A stretch of DNA of 64,000 nucleotides from Halicephalobus mephisto (GCA_009193035.1 SWDT01000068.1:62001-126000); one strand, 5' to 3'. Shown: positions 23,398 to 35,660, numbered from the stretch's first letter. Notes: generated from the sequence alone by a model not told the origin. Numbers and translations are program-made.

Positions 23398-24673
23398 ATC
23401 AACTAATAATTTTGAAACACGTGTTCAATCAAAGATGCAATGTTTTCCAGAAGAGAAATTGTTATCAACGGCGGAATTTTAATCGATAGCCAGGAAAGGT
23501 CCACGTTCATGAAAAATTTAGGGATGCATTTATTCTAATATGAAAATGAAGTATTATTGTGAATTATGCATGATAGAGATATCAGTGAATTGATCAAATC
23601 TCAAGGTATTTTAAGCTGCTTTTGGTCTGTCACTAACTATGGATTGTTTTCCTTCAAGGAGTTAGAATTATAAGACAAATTAAGAGAAGAAAAGTCTATC
23701 TAATGTTTCTTTTAAAATGTAAGAACAGAACTACCGAGTTTCTAAAACTTTTGAGTTTTGAATAGCACTGTTGTGACTTCCTAAAGGATGCTACAAAATA
23801 GGGAGAGAGGCACTGGAGTCTTTACAGAACAACAAGTTACAACATTATTTATCCAAAACATAACAATCACACAATAACATAAACTTCGTAAGGTTACGGT
23901 AGTCGTGCTAAGACCAACAATTCAGGAAACGCCATCTGTATGGTGTCTCTTCAAGTCTCAACAAGCACCAATTTGGTTAGAATTCTGTTTGAAATTGTTG
24001 GATCGGACACTCCATCCTTAGAGGGAAGCACAACCAATAAGGAGCGCTGAGCCTCGAACTGATTCCTTTAGCACCGACAAGGGAGCATACAATTCTTCTT
24101 GGAAGAAATTGTTATTGTGTTTATGTGGCGGTGTGTGCCGAGTTCGACACAGTAATTTTATATTGCCCTTTGAGCATTTGTAAGATAAATATTTTCTCCA
24201 ACTCTACCCTTCTCACCAATACGTGAGTCATTCGGATCAACAGATACAACAGAAATTAATTAGGTCCGGCACAAAGTTTGATTCCAATTTTATTCAAAAT
24301 TCGTCTAAAAGTTCACAATTGATGATTCTCTTCAAAAAATTAGTGAATCACACTTTGAAAAAATATTTATTAATAATACTTTTAATTAATCATTTATGTT
24401 TCTGAAAATTAGAGTTTGAAGGTTTTTCTGTTACCATTCGTTGTCTGTATATATTTAAGAATTATTTAAAAGATTTATTTCCATTTATATTTTAATTTTG
24501 TAATTAATTTTTATTTCAATAACATTTTTCACTTAGTGCCGTTGAGTCGAATAGTTTCAAGTACAAAGAATGAAGTAAATAGTGAAAATCATTCAATTGT
24601 TCTTTGTCTAATATTATAGATAACTGTGTAAATTAGGAGTTTCAATTTAATTAATTTAACTTTTTTATTTTAT
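23398..24673. other. intergenic with solo LTR
   Basis: Holds the 195-base solo LTR (23769-23963). Immediately after it, 23997-24150 is a higher-G+C block beginning TGTTGGATCGGACACTCC that may be another old LTR but has no resolvable ends. No genes. Confidence 0.5.
23769..23963 (+). mobile_element. solo LTR-like element, copy 1 (195 bp)
   Basis: TGTTGTGACTTCC … GTCTCAACA with short inverted ends TGTTG/CAACA and a perfect 5-base target duplication AGCAC on each side (23764-23768, 23964-23968). About 90% identical by eye to 53150-53344. No internal retrotransposon domain is present. Confidence 0.85.
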
Positions 24674-25714
24674 TCATGATAAATATCTTCCAAAAACAAC
24701 GTTAACTCCATAATCCTTCAAACAATTTTGATGGATAAAGCTGTACTCACTCAGCTTGTGAAGAGCGCCGTTGATTTCGTAATTGAATAAGTAATACCCA
24801 CTTTGTGATATCTTCCGTAAAAATTCCAAGGTTCTCGTTGGAGTGCGTCCATGGACTTCAATTAAAATCTGGCACATCGGGATACTGGTCAAGTCCTCAA
24901 TAATTTGGTACTCGAATCCTTCTATGTCTATCTTGAGAATGTCAATCTTTTTGTCTTGGAATATTTCCATGAGAGATCTCATATTGTAGCTATTTGCGGA
25001 CTTGTTGGTTTCCGAAGAAATAAGGGCCTTCATGAAAGTCCCATTGGAGTTTTCTATTTTCTTGAGTGTTTGGGGATTCTGATTATCCTTATCAAAACTC
25101 CTGATAAAGCACTTTTTATGAGTAAACTTGGCAAATTCTTCTTCAAAACTCGGTTCATTGTGGATTCCCATAGAGTACACTGTACACGCTTCAAATTCTC
25201 TCATGTGAATAGGGTTGCAGACCCATTTCCCTCCATCGATAACAGTTCCTATTCTAACCAAGTCCTTACAGAAGACTTCAGGAACAAGAACATTGTAAAG
25301 CACTAGCCAGCCATAGGTGTCTTTCAAGTCTTTTAATTTTTGTTTTCGAATTTGACTTTGAGATTGATAAAGCTCTATTGTTGTTGGGTGAACTTCTGAA
25401 GGAGAATTCAGGGAGGATTCTTCATGTAATGGAGAGTGGCGTTCAAGAGTTTTGAATTCCTGTACTATGAGTTTGTCCAAATCTGTAATGAAAGAATTAA
25501 GAGGTAAATTTTAAGAGTGAAAGAAAATATATTTTGAAAACTTCTACTCCCAATCAAAAATGTAGAAATTTATAATATTTTAGTTCCATAATGAAATCAA
25601 TTGGAAAATGCATTTACCGTTTAATTTGCCATAGATTCTAAAAATACACAGAAACAGAAAAATATTTAAGAACGCAAGTCCAATCAACGGAGCATTTCTG
25701 CAATTGGCCGACAT
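24674..25714 (-). CDS. FkbM-type methyltransferase, membrane-anchored
   Basis: SAM-dependent O-methyltransferase of the FkbM family. Two exons in transcript order, 25714-25618 and 25482-24674, joined at a GAT codon; about 301 residues. The N-terminus MSANCRNAPLIG is followed by a hydrophobic anchor (LAFLNIFLFLCIFRIY), which places the enzyme in the secretory pathway as a type II protein. The methyltransferase part shows GGKWVCNP, VYSMGIHNEPSFEEEFA (motif I/II region) and the family signature DILKIDIEGFEYQIIEDL, then ILIEVHGR. Nematodes O-methylate sugars, for example fucose on N-glycans, and the nearest other genes are glycosyltransferases, so a glycan acceptor is a reasonable guess; the sequence does not prove it. 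Intact. Confidence 0.88.
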
Positions 25715-26232
25715 CTAGTACTATTTCCAAAAAATAGCTACCAATAAACGAATAAATTCAATGACTACTCAGAGGCTGTGATTTGTTTTTAATTATAATA
25801 TATATTAAAATAGCATACGATTAAATATTAATACGTTTGAATCCTGGTTTTCTCTAATCAATAACAATTTTAAAAGTGTCAAAAAGTATATTTGACAAGA
25901 GAAGGAATCAAAAAGGCAAAGCAAAGAAAGGAGCATGAATCGAACACACCCAAAATTCCTCTTATTTGCTTATGATAATTACTATCAGAGTTGGGTTGGA
26001 ATAGTCAAAACTGATTAAGAAAGAATACTGATGAAAGGGAATATTGTTAGGGAAATAAATTATTCATTTAATCTTGATTTTTGGCAATGTTTAACTTTTA
26101 TCCCAGACATTTGTATTCCAAATATTATATTACAATTCTAAAAATTTCAATTCAGAAGTTAAATAAATTTAAAATAATTTTGCGTTTTTAGATGAAATTT
26201 TAAATTGTTCTAGGTAAATGTTTGTAGTAAAT

Positions 26233-26513
26233 AAGGTGGTTCGATGAGGTGTTCGTGATTGGACTGAAGAGTGTTGGTTCCTACTATTAGCAATTAAGTT
26301 TGTTTATCTTCACATAAGCATAAAACAAAAGAGGAAGGATCCTCGTTTGACCAAGGTCAAACTCGGACTAGGTTAAAGTTGTAATTTCTCAAAAATTGAC
26401 ACTCTAACACTTTAGTCTCACTTCACAGGCGTCGGCTGACTGGGCGGAGCCTTGGGCATCCTGTCTAGGCCGTCCCGGTTTAAGTCCGATCTTTGTGCCT
26501 ACAACTTCACATT
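26233..26513 (+). repeat. dispersed repeat with tRNA-like 3' end, copy 4
   Basis: Near-complete. 3' block CAGGCGTCGGCTGACTGGGC … CCCGGTTTAAGTCCGATC … GTGCCTACAAC is well kept. Confidence 0.85.
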
Positions 26514-28019
26514 TTCACGATAAAGAAAAAAATCACTTTTTTATATTCCTTTTGTATCACTTACTTTAAGTGCGCGATTTAAATAAATGATTTAATTACC
26601 TAAGTCTGAGATGCTAACTAAAAAATATCTAACTTGAAACTGTCCAAAACAAGACATCAAATACAGTAGAAAAGTTCTGTGTGGGGAATGAAGAGAATTT
26701 GTGGTAAAATTTGAATTATGAAAAAGAAATAAGTGCAATTAAAAAATGTTCCCAAATATTTGCACATTGTCCCCCACTGAACGTCTTGCTAATATAAAAG
26801 AAAAGCATTTAATATTTCTCTTTTTGAAAAGCTTACATTTCTAATGTGTTTTGTGAATTATATAAATGTTCTTATTATTTTTGTAAAGGAATTTAACTAT
26901 ATGAAGTTTACTGGAAAAAAAGTTTCAAAGGATCTCAAAAAAATCCTTTTTTTAAATATTTTTAATAGAAAAACTACAAACTTAATTTTTTATACCCAAT
27001 TAGATTATTTCAAGGCTTGTTTCATAATACTGGAATTATTCTATTATAGTCACTCCAAATGAAAATTAACAATTTCCTCCAAGTTTTCGGTATAAAATTT
27101 TTCGTGATTTCAGTTATAAACTTCTTTTTGTAGATGTAATTGAAAAAAATTGTCTTTAAGAAATTATTTGATAAAACTTGTGTAGGCAAAGAAGACTTTT
27201 TGAATAGCTTTCCTAGTAGCTTCAGGAGATATCGTCAAAGTTTAATCGCAAAAAGTCTTCATTTTAAAAATTTTTCATGTTATTCACTTCAAAAATCACT
27301 TTATAATTTCAAATTTGGTTTAATTATAAAATCTAAAATGGAAAAAAATTTTCATATTGAGAACATTTACTGGTAAGATCTCACTTTTTCGATCAATATA
27401 TATTGACAAGAATCAAATCAAGATTAGATAGAATCAATTTTCAGAAGTCGTTGATTCTCGTGATTCTACAGTTGATCAACATTAGAATTCATTAATTTCC
27501 ATATAAAGAAGCTGTTAATAATGGTCATAATATAATTCTAGAAAAAAAAATCTTGAATCCATAAATTTTAAATCTATAAGACACTAAAAACGTCTGAACC
27601 CTAAGACAAAATATAAAGTTGATGATTGTAATAATCAGTTTCTAGTATTTCAAAGAGCAAAAAATCAATGAAATTTTCCTTAAAAATCTTCGAAAAAAAT
27701 AATGTTTGAAAATTGAACGCGAATTTTGGAAAAAAAATTAATGTCTAATAAGGGAATTCTACCTACTCGAAGTGGTCATTTGAAATGAGTTATATATCAT
27801 TTCGTAGCTCTTAAAATACTAATTCAGAATTTGTATTCAATTTTTGCTAAACGCTTTTGCAGAATGAGAAAATGAGATAAATGTGTAAAATTTCATATAT
27901 CAAAAGTTGACAAAACACAAGAGTATCCCTTTACTTTTGTCGAAGATTGGCGACTCCATTTTGGAGATATTCGTTTTCCACTTTAATTTAACCAATTTTA
28001 ATAATTTTTTCAAAATTAG

Positions 28020-28290
28020 ATGTATTTTTTGTACTGCAGCACCATGGCGCGGTGATTGTGGCCCCAAGTTCGACTCCCGATGCTAGCAGATCCATCCGAA
28101 CCCAAGGGGTTAAGAAATTCAGAGTAATGGCGTAACAAACCACGACTTCTCCCAACTATGAGGCACATTCTTATAGAGTGCCTACAGTGGCAGTCCACTG
28201 GGATTCAGAACCAGGATAGGACGACAGTCAAATCAGACGGGGACCCAACCCTGACTCTATTCGGGAAAATACGGGTAGAAAAAGAAAGAT
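28020..28290 (+). mobile_element. tRNA-headed SINE or RTE-like remnant
   Basis: Higher G+C block with a pol III-like A/B-box pair (TGGCGCGGTGATTG and AGTTCGACTCCC, spaced unusually closely) followed by sequence that reads in one frame as SDGDPTLTLFGKIRVEKE. It resembles the ends of SINE/RTE elements but no target duplication or complete domain is visible. Confidence 0.4.
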
Positions 28291-28744
28291 AAGGGTCAGA
28301 TAAATTATATTCAAACTCAAATGATTAAGTGAAGGAAAATTTCAATCTTAAATGATCATTTCTGATAGCTCTAAATCTTAGTAAATTATCAAAACATTAA
28401 GAATATCGTAAAAATCTCCTAAGCTATTTAGAGTTTAATGAAAAGTTTTGGAATTATCTAAATAATTCTGCAAATTCGAAAAGAATCATAAAAATATCTA
28501 TTTCTGATTTTTATAACAGAATGATATGGTGTTCCCTATTTAAAGATTTATCGAAAGTTGACAATATTAAGAACAGAACTAGCGATGATAAGGCAGTTGT
28601 TAGCCACTGCAATCATTAATAGTCTATTTAAGCTTTTCGTGTTTTCATTATGTGACTTCCCTAATCGATTTGTACAACGTTGTCTTGAATAAATGAAAAT
28701 TTTGAGAATAATTATTTTAGCGATCTTTTTTTTATTCCATATTG

Positions 28745-30905
28745 ACCTTATATCCCTTTTTTCATCATAATTATTTTCATTTGCCATCCAAATTCAAGGC
28801 ATGTAGGAATTAATAGTGATCGATGTTCAGCTAAACTTTTATTCAAATCACTTTTACGAACTCTTATAGATATTTTCATAGATTTGAAGTCCTCATCAGC
28901 TTGCATGTATATGCAACCTTTTATTCTACTACAGATATATTTGTGAGCTTAGAAAACAAATTCAAATGGTCTGTAGCACATATGAATATGAACTTTTAAA
29001 GTTCTAAATTGTTTCTGAATACACTTTTTAAAAATTAATTTCTAAATCCTCAAGCTCCTTGTGAATCGATCTTTTTTCATTCGTTAATTTCTTGTTTAAT
29101 GAGGATAACTATTTCAACCGATTAATGAATTTTCGCTAATAGATTTTCTATTTAACTTTTAAACATTTTGGAATGCAAAAAATTGGACAGAATAAACAAT
29201 AATATCCTATTTTGCAGATCTACGGTTTACTGAAGAATATTGAAATGTTCCATCGCTTTGCTAATTGTTATATTATTTTCTTGATATTAACTATTGGCTT
29301 GTTGGGAAGTTATTTTTACTTTGCCTCAGAGTATTCACAGTTCTCTTTTATTTCTTCTAGCAATTCAGTAATTGACATATTGGAGCAGAGTACGATAAAT
29401 CCAGAAGTAGAAAAGCCACAAAAATTATCAAATTGGAGTTTTCCATTAATTTATATTATTTCTTCTCAATCAACTATAATGAATGCCAAATACCTTCTCT
29501 CAACAAAATCTGTCAAAAATTGTCCTTTCAAATGTAATTTTACTCTTGACAAAAGGTGAATAATTATAATATTGCAAAAATTAAAAATTACGTTCATGCA
29601 GATTTTTATAACTTTTGAAAATATTATACTAACTTCCAGAAATTACCATAAAATTTAAATTGATTAAATTTTATTGTACAATTTACCACATTTCAGGTTC
29701 TATCCTATTGCTGATGCAGCTGTTTTCAGTTCAAGGGGTTTTAAATATGATGATTTTTTGAAACGTCATAATAATCCACAAAAACTTAACGTTTTGTATT
29801 ATAGGGAGTCTGTTGCTAATGAAAATCTCAGAAATAAAAAACCCCCGAAAAATTTCTTCAATTTGACATTGGGCTTTAGAAGAGATAGTGACATCTGGAG
29901 TCCTTACAACAAGTTTGATGAAATCGACAGGAGTAATTTTCTGGAGGACGAAGTTTGGACTGACGAACAGATAGAAGCGAAGTTAAAGAATAAAACAAAA
30001 CTGGTTCTTCAATTCGTTTCCCATTGCAATACACACTCCAAGAGGGAAGATTACTTGAAAGCTTTGATGAAATATGTCAATGTTACGGTATTTGGAAAGT
30101 GTAACAAAAAACCCTGTTCTAAAGAGGACTGTATGCCGAGAGAAGTGGGTAAGAACATTTATTTAAAGGGAAAACAATTTCAAATTACTTTAACTCATAA
30201 CCGGAAAAGGAAAATTGTTTCGTCTTTGAATTGCTCAATGATTTTTTCCCATATATCAAAACCAATTTGTTTTTGTCGAAGTAAAAAATAACCAAAGATG
30301 AAGGTATTGAGCAATCTCTGAATGGAACAAGTTCCCTAGTTAATTATCAAAACAATCTGAAATTAATTACTCTTTTTTTAAAAAAAATTTTTAGATAATC
30401 ATTTTTTCTATCTGGCATTTGAGAACTCTGTTTGTAAAGATTACATCACGGAAAAATTCTGGAGGATAAAACAACTCATAGTTCCTGTTGTCTTGAAGCG
30501 ATCTATCTTGAAGGGGATCGTTGAAGACCAGTATTTCCTGCTCTTGATGACTTCTCCAGTCCCAAAGAACTAGTAAAAAGGATGGAATATTTAGCCGGTA
30601 ATATCGAAGAATACAAGAAGTAAAATTTTATTTCTTAAAATAACTTAATCAAATAATTTTGCAGATACCTGGGATGGACAAAATATTATAAAAAAACTGC
30701 ATCTGATACTGTTGTGGATCTTTGTAAGCTCTGTGAGATAGTTTATAAAAAGAAAAACATACAATAACTGATCTGTTGAAATGGTGGCATGATGAATCAG
30801 GATGTGAAGCAGGATTTGCTCAGCGTTTACTTACAAATTTAACTATTTAATATTACTACTATAGGTTGATTTAAATATTTATTGAAATCAATTAATAAAG
30901 TGAAA
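28745..30905 (+). repeat. left arm of ~2.1-kb inverted duplication (GT10 locus)
   Basis: Matches 61215-63350 in reverse complement, from the shared TTTTCATTTGCCATCCAA near 28770 through the fucosyltransferase exons and introns to ACTACTATAGGTTGATT near 30870. Introns and flanks as well as exons are shared, so the unit was copied as DNA, not retroposed. Confidence 0.88.
29245..30850 (+). pseudogene. GT10 alpha-1,3-fucosyltransferase, copy 1, frameshifted
   Basis: Golgi fucosyltransferase family GT10. Exons about 29245-29555, 29697-30148, 30395-30619, 30665-30767. MFHRFANC plus a hydrophobic IIFLILTIGLLGSYFY is the signal anchor. Exon 2 holds FFNLTLGFRRDSDIW and VSHCNTHSKREDYLKALMKY; exon 3 begins with the diagnostic FYLAFENSVCKDYITEKFW. 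Then the frame breaks: after VEDQYFL one T is missing relative to copy 2, so the conserved DDFSSPKELVKRMEY continues in another frame. A second single-base loss near 30755 truncates the C-terminus. Exons 1-2 are perfectly open, so inactivation is recent, or the indels are assembly errors; raw reads would decide. Confidence 0.75.
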
Positions 30906-31021
30906 AACATTTAAAATTATTATTTTGTGAATATAGACACTAGAAAGAAACGGTTACAAACAGCTAAGTGTAACAAAATTCTCTTATAAATAGTTATTCG
31001 AGAAGATTGAACAAACGAAAT

Positions 31022-31291
31022 TATAGACATAAAGATCGGAGTTAACCGAAAACGGCCTAGACAGGATGCCCAAAGCTCCGCCAGTCAGCCGACGTCTGAG
31101 AAGCGAGACAAACGTGTTAGTCTTCTGAAAAACTATCTCTGAACCAGTTCGAATTTGACTTCGGTCGAACGAGGATCTTTCCTCTCTTGTTCTATGGTTA
31201 TGTTAAGATAAACAAGCTTAATTGCTAATAGTAGGAACCAACAGTTTTCTGCTCAATCAAGGAAGTCCCGAGGTGTCACACCATCGATATC
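31022..31291 (-). repeat. dispersed repeat with tRNA-like 3' end, copy 5
   Basis: Reverse orientation; faces copy 6 head to head with 220 bases between them. Confidence 0.85.
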
Positions 31292-31511
31292 TAACCAATA
31301 CTACACCCACATACTACAAATATATCTAATTATTAGCATAAATTTATTTGAAAATAATGAGCCTTTGCAATAAAATTTCGTATATCAATTTAAAAATTCA
31401 GGTTGTAAATCACGTATCTAGTGGCAGAATTTGATTGACTGTTAATGAATTATATCTAAATTTGAATCAAAAGTGTAGTAAAAATGATGGTGGTAGTAAG
31501 ATAAGTAGTAC

Positions 31512-31797
31512 GAGGGATGTCGATGAAGTGACATCTTGGGAGCTCCTTAATTAGGCAGAAAACTGTTGGTTCCTACTATTAGCAATTACGCTAGTCTATC
31601 TCAATCATAAACATAGAACAAATAGAGGAAAGATCCTCGTTCGACCGAAGTCAAACTCGGACCAATCTGAAGTTGGAATTTCTCAAAGACTGACTCTCTA
31701 ACACTTTAGTCTCACTTCACAGGCATCGGCTGACTGGGCGGAGCTTTGGGCATCCTGTCTAGGCCGTTCCGGTTTAAGTCCGATCTTTGTGCCTACA
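31512..31797 (+). repeat. dispersed repeat with tRNA-like 3' end, copy 6 (best preserved)
   Basis: Full-length reference copy. The last 74 bases (31721-31794) can be drawn as a tRNA: acceptor AGGCA/TGCCT, a GCT/AGC D-stem with a GG-containing loop, and a T-arm CGG-TTTAAGT-CCG with a 7-base loop. GGTTTAAGTCC matches the pol III B-box consensus at 9 of 11 positions. Confidence 0.8.
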
Positions 31798-31934
31798 AAA
31801 GTTTGAAAAAAGTTCAAAATATATAACCATGAACTTAACTATTTTGGTTATTTATTCTTGCATCACTAACAAACATGTAAAATGATCAACTGTTCAGATC
31901 CGTTATTAATTACATCATTGCAATTATGGCAAAA

Positions 31935-32400
31935 ACTCCGTCATGGATGGCCCCAAGCCCGAACTGAGAAAGGAGGAGGGTTGACGACAGGTAGGGCAGC
32001 CGATCGTAAAAACTTTTCTACAATGTGAAAATGAATTCTAGTTCTATTCAGTTAACCAGTGAAGCTAGGGCGTCCCCCTCAAGCGACATGCAGATACCTC
32101 ACCCGATATCTGTAAAAAGAAGGCGAGGGTTACCCCGAGACCGAGGACGACAGGGGTTAAAGAAGTTAGTCCAATCAAGCTCGAGAAATACGTAGAAACT
32201 AAGAATTATCACACTCAACCTAGGCATATTAAATGCAAAATCCAGTGAGCAAATTGGAGAGGTGTGATAAACAAAGACCTTGAATTACGAAGACTCGATC
32301 CCAGTATGATGTATGACAGAGAGACCTGGAGAACTAGAATCCGAACACCCGACCCTAATCTAATTGGAAAAAGGAGTTGTAGATGATGATGATGATGATT
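31935..32400 (+). mobile_element. internally deleted RTE-clade non-LTR element
   Basis: The 5' part has GGTAGGGCAGCCGATCGTAAA and a short stretch that reads RIITLNLGILNAKS, like the start of an RTE endonuclease. The 3' part reads DRETWRTRIRTPDPNLIGK and stop, the usual C-terminal motif of RTE reverse transcriptases, then (GAT)n, the typical RTE tail. The roughly 3 kb that should lie between is missing, so it is a deletion derivative. Confidence 0.65.
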
Positions 32401-33958
32401 GCAATTATGGCAATTGACAGATCCATGAAATTTCCTTTCAAATGTTAATAAAAGACATTATAACTCACAGTTTAAGACAAATTTAATATTATTGAAATAA
32501 AAGTAAGTTTTTCTGGTTTTCAAATACTCTATTATAAAAATTATTAAAAATAAATTTCCATCAATTACTAGAAGAAAAAATTCAAAATTCACTGAAAAAT
32601 AAAATTTTAATAATCCTAACCCAAAAGAATGAAAAATCTATGGATTCGCCGTTTTGAACAAATTGGTGAACTCTAGCATAGACAATCGTTCCTCCATCAA
32701 TAAAACCTCTACTCAGAATTTTCCTAACAAGATCTCATCTTCAATCCTTATACACTGATAATGATTATACCAAGATCAGGTTATCAATTTGTAGAGGTCA
32801 TTATTCTTTGATTCTATGACTAGCGTTAAAAACGGTTAATTCATATATAAAGAAGCTACCGACAGTAATCATGACAGAATTTCATAAAAGTTGAAATATG
32901 AATATAAAGATTCTAAAAGTATCTGAACCTTAAGTTTTTACTAAGTTATTGTTTTCAGAGTATTGTAACTTCCAAGATCGTTGAAAGCTGCTATTTTGAA
33001 AGATTCTTGATTCAGCCTTGTTTGCTGCCGTTATAAACGTAAGGTGCATGAGCATTATCTGTAATCGAACTGAGAATAGAAAATTGATTCTCGAAATTAC
33101 AACTGATAACACGCTTTTTCTATCGCTGAGCCTCGATTGATTTTCCACGTCAATCGAAGGTATACAATTTCAAAAATGAATGAAGACTCCTTTTATGTTG
33201 TTAATTATTCGTTTTTGTGTCTAACTCCCTTTTTATAAATTATTAATCTTTTAATCCTCTAGAGTTACATTGTGTTGTTTTACAATAATCGGCCTTTGGT
33301 AAATTTCTTTTTCCAAAGTTTGTCCACAAGTTTTCAATATTTGTTTGATTCTTTCTAATACAAATAGATCCTTTTTTATAATTTATAAGACAACCCTCAC
33401 CATTTGATCATTTTGACAGAAATAAAGTTTTCGTTTAAGAGCATTTGAAGCTTTTCTATTTCTAGTTTGAATTCAAATTTCATTACTTTCGGTGTTATAT
33501 TGTTAGAATCATTAAATATTACAGTAACTAATTATATCAAAAAATAACAGGAAAGTAGTTTTATTTTAAATTCAACAAAAATGGAAAAATTATTGAATCC
33601 CTCTTGAATACAAATTTTGTTTCCTGGGGTAATTCAACATTGATAGCTCTTTTTGAATAGCCCTGATTATTACCACAACATCGTATGTTTGTTCTTTTCC
33701 GAAAAAGGTACCTATTGTAAAAATTTCGAAGGCTTTTTATAACTCTATTCCTATTTTTATTATTGTTATTGCTTTTATAAGGAAAAATAATAAATGATCT
33801 ATCGTATTGGATTCATTTTTCTCATCTAAAAAATTTTAGTCAGTTTCCACATCATTGTTGAAACAGATAATTTTATTCAAAATATCTAATTGATTTGTAT
33901 TTTTCTAACTTTTTACGGGTATTGCATTTGACTACATATTATTTCCTCGAAATTGAAC

Positions 33959-35660
33959 ATGTTTCTCTGCAGGTTAAATTTTATTTTTTATTTAAAATTT
34001 AAAAAATAATTTCAGACTTAGAAAATCAACTACTTGCCTTTTAATTTGTTGTATAATATTGATCGGAATAGCGAAAATCAAAAAGATTTTAATTATCAAA
34101 ATCTCTCCAAATCGAAATACTCTGAAAGTGAGTGAAAAAGAAACTAAAGATGCTTTTAAAATAAATCCCCAAATTGCGAATTCATTAAACATACAATATT
34201 CTAAATATCCTTATACGGTAAATGGCCATTGTGTGATTCCGAATGTTATTGAAAGAACAATGAAAGAAGATCTTGAACGAATTACTTTGATTCTCCATAT
34301 CTCCTTCAATAGACTAGACTCGTCCATTGAGAGACAGATTTCGAATTGGAATGGTCCGATTTCCTTGACCGTAGTCTTTCCCTCCGAATACTCTCCTACA
34401 TCTAAAGAAGTCTTCTGCACTGCAAAATTTGTGAGTGTTTATTTCACATGACTAAAATTTGGTGGAATTTTCGGAAATAGTCGAAGCTTCTAGAAGCATT
34501 TGAAGTATAGGATTCTAAAGACACGTTTTAAAGATTTATGGGTCACTAATTTCGTAAAATTATTATCTTTAATTTTTAAAATAACATAATTAATTTAGAA
34601 AGTTTCAGCTAAAAAATCTTCAAAAACATCATTTCGATTCTTTATTAAAGCTAAGTGCACATTTCTTACTTCAAAATCAAGAGTGTTCAGAATCGGATAT
34701 GATTGAGGATTATTTCACTAATGATGCTGACTGTGAAAATTTAAATACTGTAATCCTTTCAAAGCCAGAACAAATCAAACAAATGTCCGAATATCCCGTA
34801 AACGAAGCCAGGAATCTCGGCAGAAACGTAAAAATTCTTTAAATTTTTAAAATAATCATCTATTTCAGCTGTCTTTGACGAATTATATTTTAATCGCCGA
34901 TATGGACCATTTATTCAGTAAAAATTTCGAAAATAAAATGATTTCTCTGGCAAAAAAGAAACTCACAAAAGATTCAAAAACCGTGCTCGTCTACAGAATT
35001 TTCGAGATCATGGATAACGTTACAAAGTTACCAGAAACGAAGAAAGACTTATTAAAACTATATAAGCAAAATCAAGCCCAGGAATTTCATAAATATTATG
35101 GTGCCCATTCGATCAAAAATCTTCGGAAATGGTTCGACAAACCTGAATATCTAGGAAACGATACAGAAATTCAATTTTATCAAAAGTTGGTTCATTTATT
35201 ATTAAAAAGTCATGAACTTTTCGGATTTTCCAAAGATTCATGTTGAATGTATTTCACGGAAATATTCTTTTTTGAGTTTTACTATATAAAAATATTTTTT
35301 AGATACAAATCATTTCATTGGGAGCCTCAGTTTGTGTCTCTCAGAACCATTCCTTTCCACGACACTAGTTTTTACTACTCTCATAGAGATAATACCGTAC
35401 TGGTAAGAGTTGCTAAATAGTGAGTAATAAAATTGCAACTTCAGAGGTGGGAAATGTGCAGGGCAGGTTACACATTTGCCATCGTGGATGACGTTTTCAT
35501 GTTTCATCTGGGAATCAAGACGTTGAAGGGGAAAAAATTCATCGATGAAGTCAGACGGAAGGTTGTTTCCAAGGCCCGTCAAGCCCTTATACAATTCAGA
35601 AAACGGATGGATTTGCTTTATCCCAAAACTAAAAAAAGTTGTCCGACTTTTAGTTTATAA
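33959..35660 (+). CDS. GT49 glycosyltransferase (B4GAT1/LARGE-related)
   Basis: Type II Golgi glycosyltransferase of family GT49. Six exons: 33959-33972, 34016-34430, 34609-34827, 34869-35185, 35303-35402, 35445-35660, all GT-AG with consistent phases; about 426 residues, the usual size. MFLCRLRKSTT is followed by the anchor CLLICCIILIGIAKI. Family landmarks: ERITLILHISFNRLD, SLTVVFPSE, YPVNEARNLGRN joined to YILIADMDHLFS (the D-x-D metal site), then FHWEPQFV, HDTSFYYSHRDN and RWEMCRAGYTFAIVDDVFMFHLGI. In animals this family includes B4GAT1, the glucuronyltransferase that primes matriglycan, and several nematode paralogues of unknown specificity. The fourth donor (CAAAA|GTTGGT) was chosen to keep frame. 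No lesion seen. Confidence 0.88.

Larger units (their letters stand above)
25715..29244. other. 3.5-kb intergenic stretch with repeats
   Basis: Contains a dispersed-repeat copy (26233-26513), a SINE/RTE-like block (28020-28290) and the start of the left arm of the inverted duplication (about 28745). Open frames at 26844 and 27140 are AT-rich and featureless. Confidence 0.5.
30906..33958. other. 3-kb repeat-rich intergenic stretch
   Basis: Contains an inverted pair of dispersed-repeat copies (31022-31291 minus, 31512-31797 plus) and an internally deleted RTE element (about 31935-32400). The rest is AT-rich; no genes. Confidence 0.55.

Noticed and set aside
26844..27376. Two AT-rich + strand frames of 72 and 78 codons
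   Set aside because: Lys/Phe/Ile-rich without domains, signals or splice-compatible joints.
28055..28095. Possible genuine tRNA gene at the AGTTCGACTCCC block
   Set aside because: A- and B-box-like strings are too close together and no acceptor stem pairs; better explained as a SINE-like remnant.
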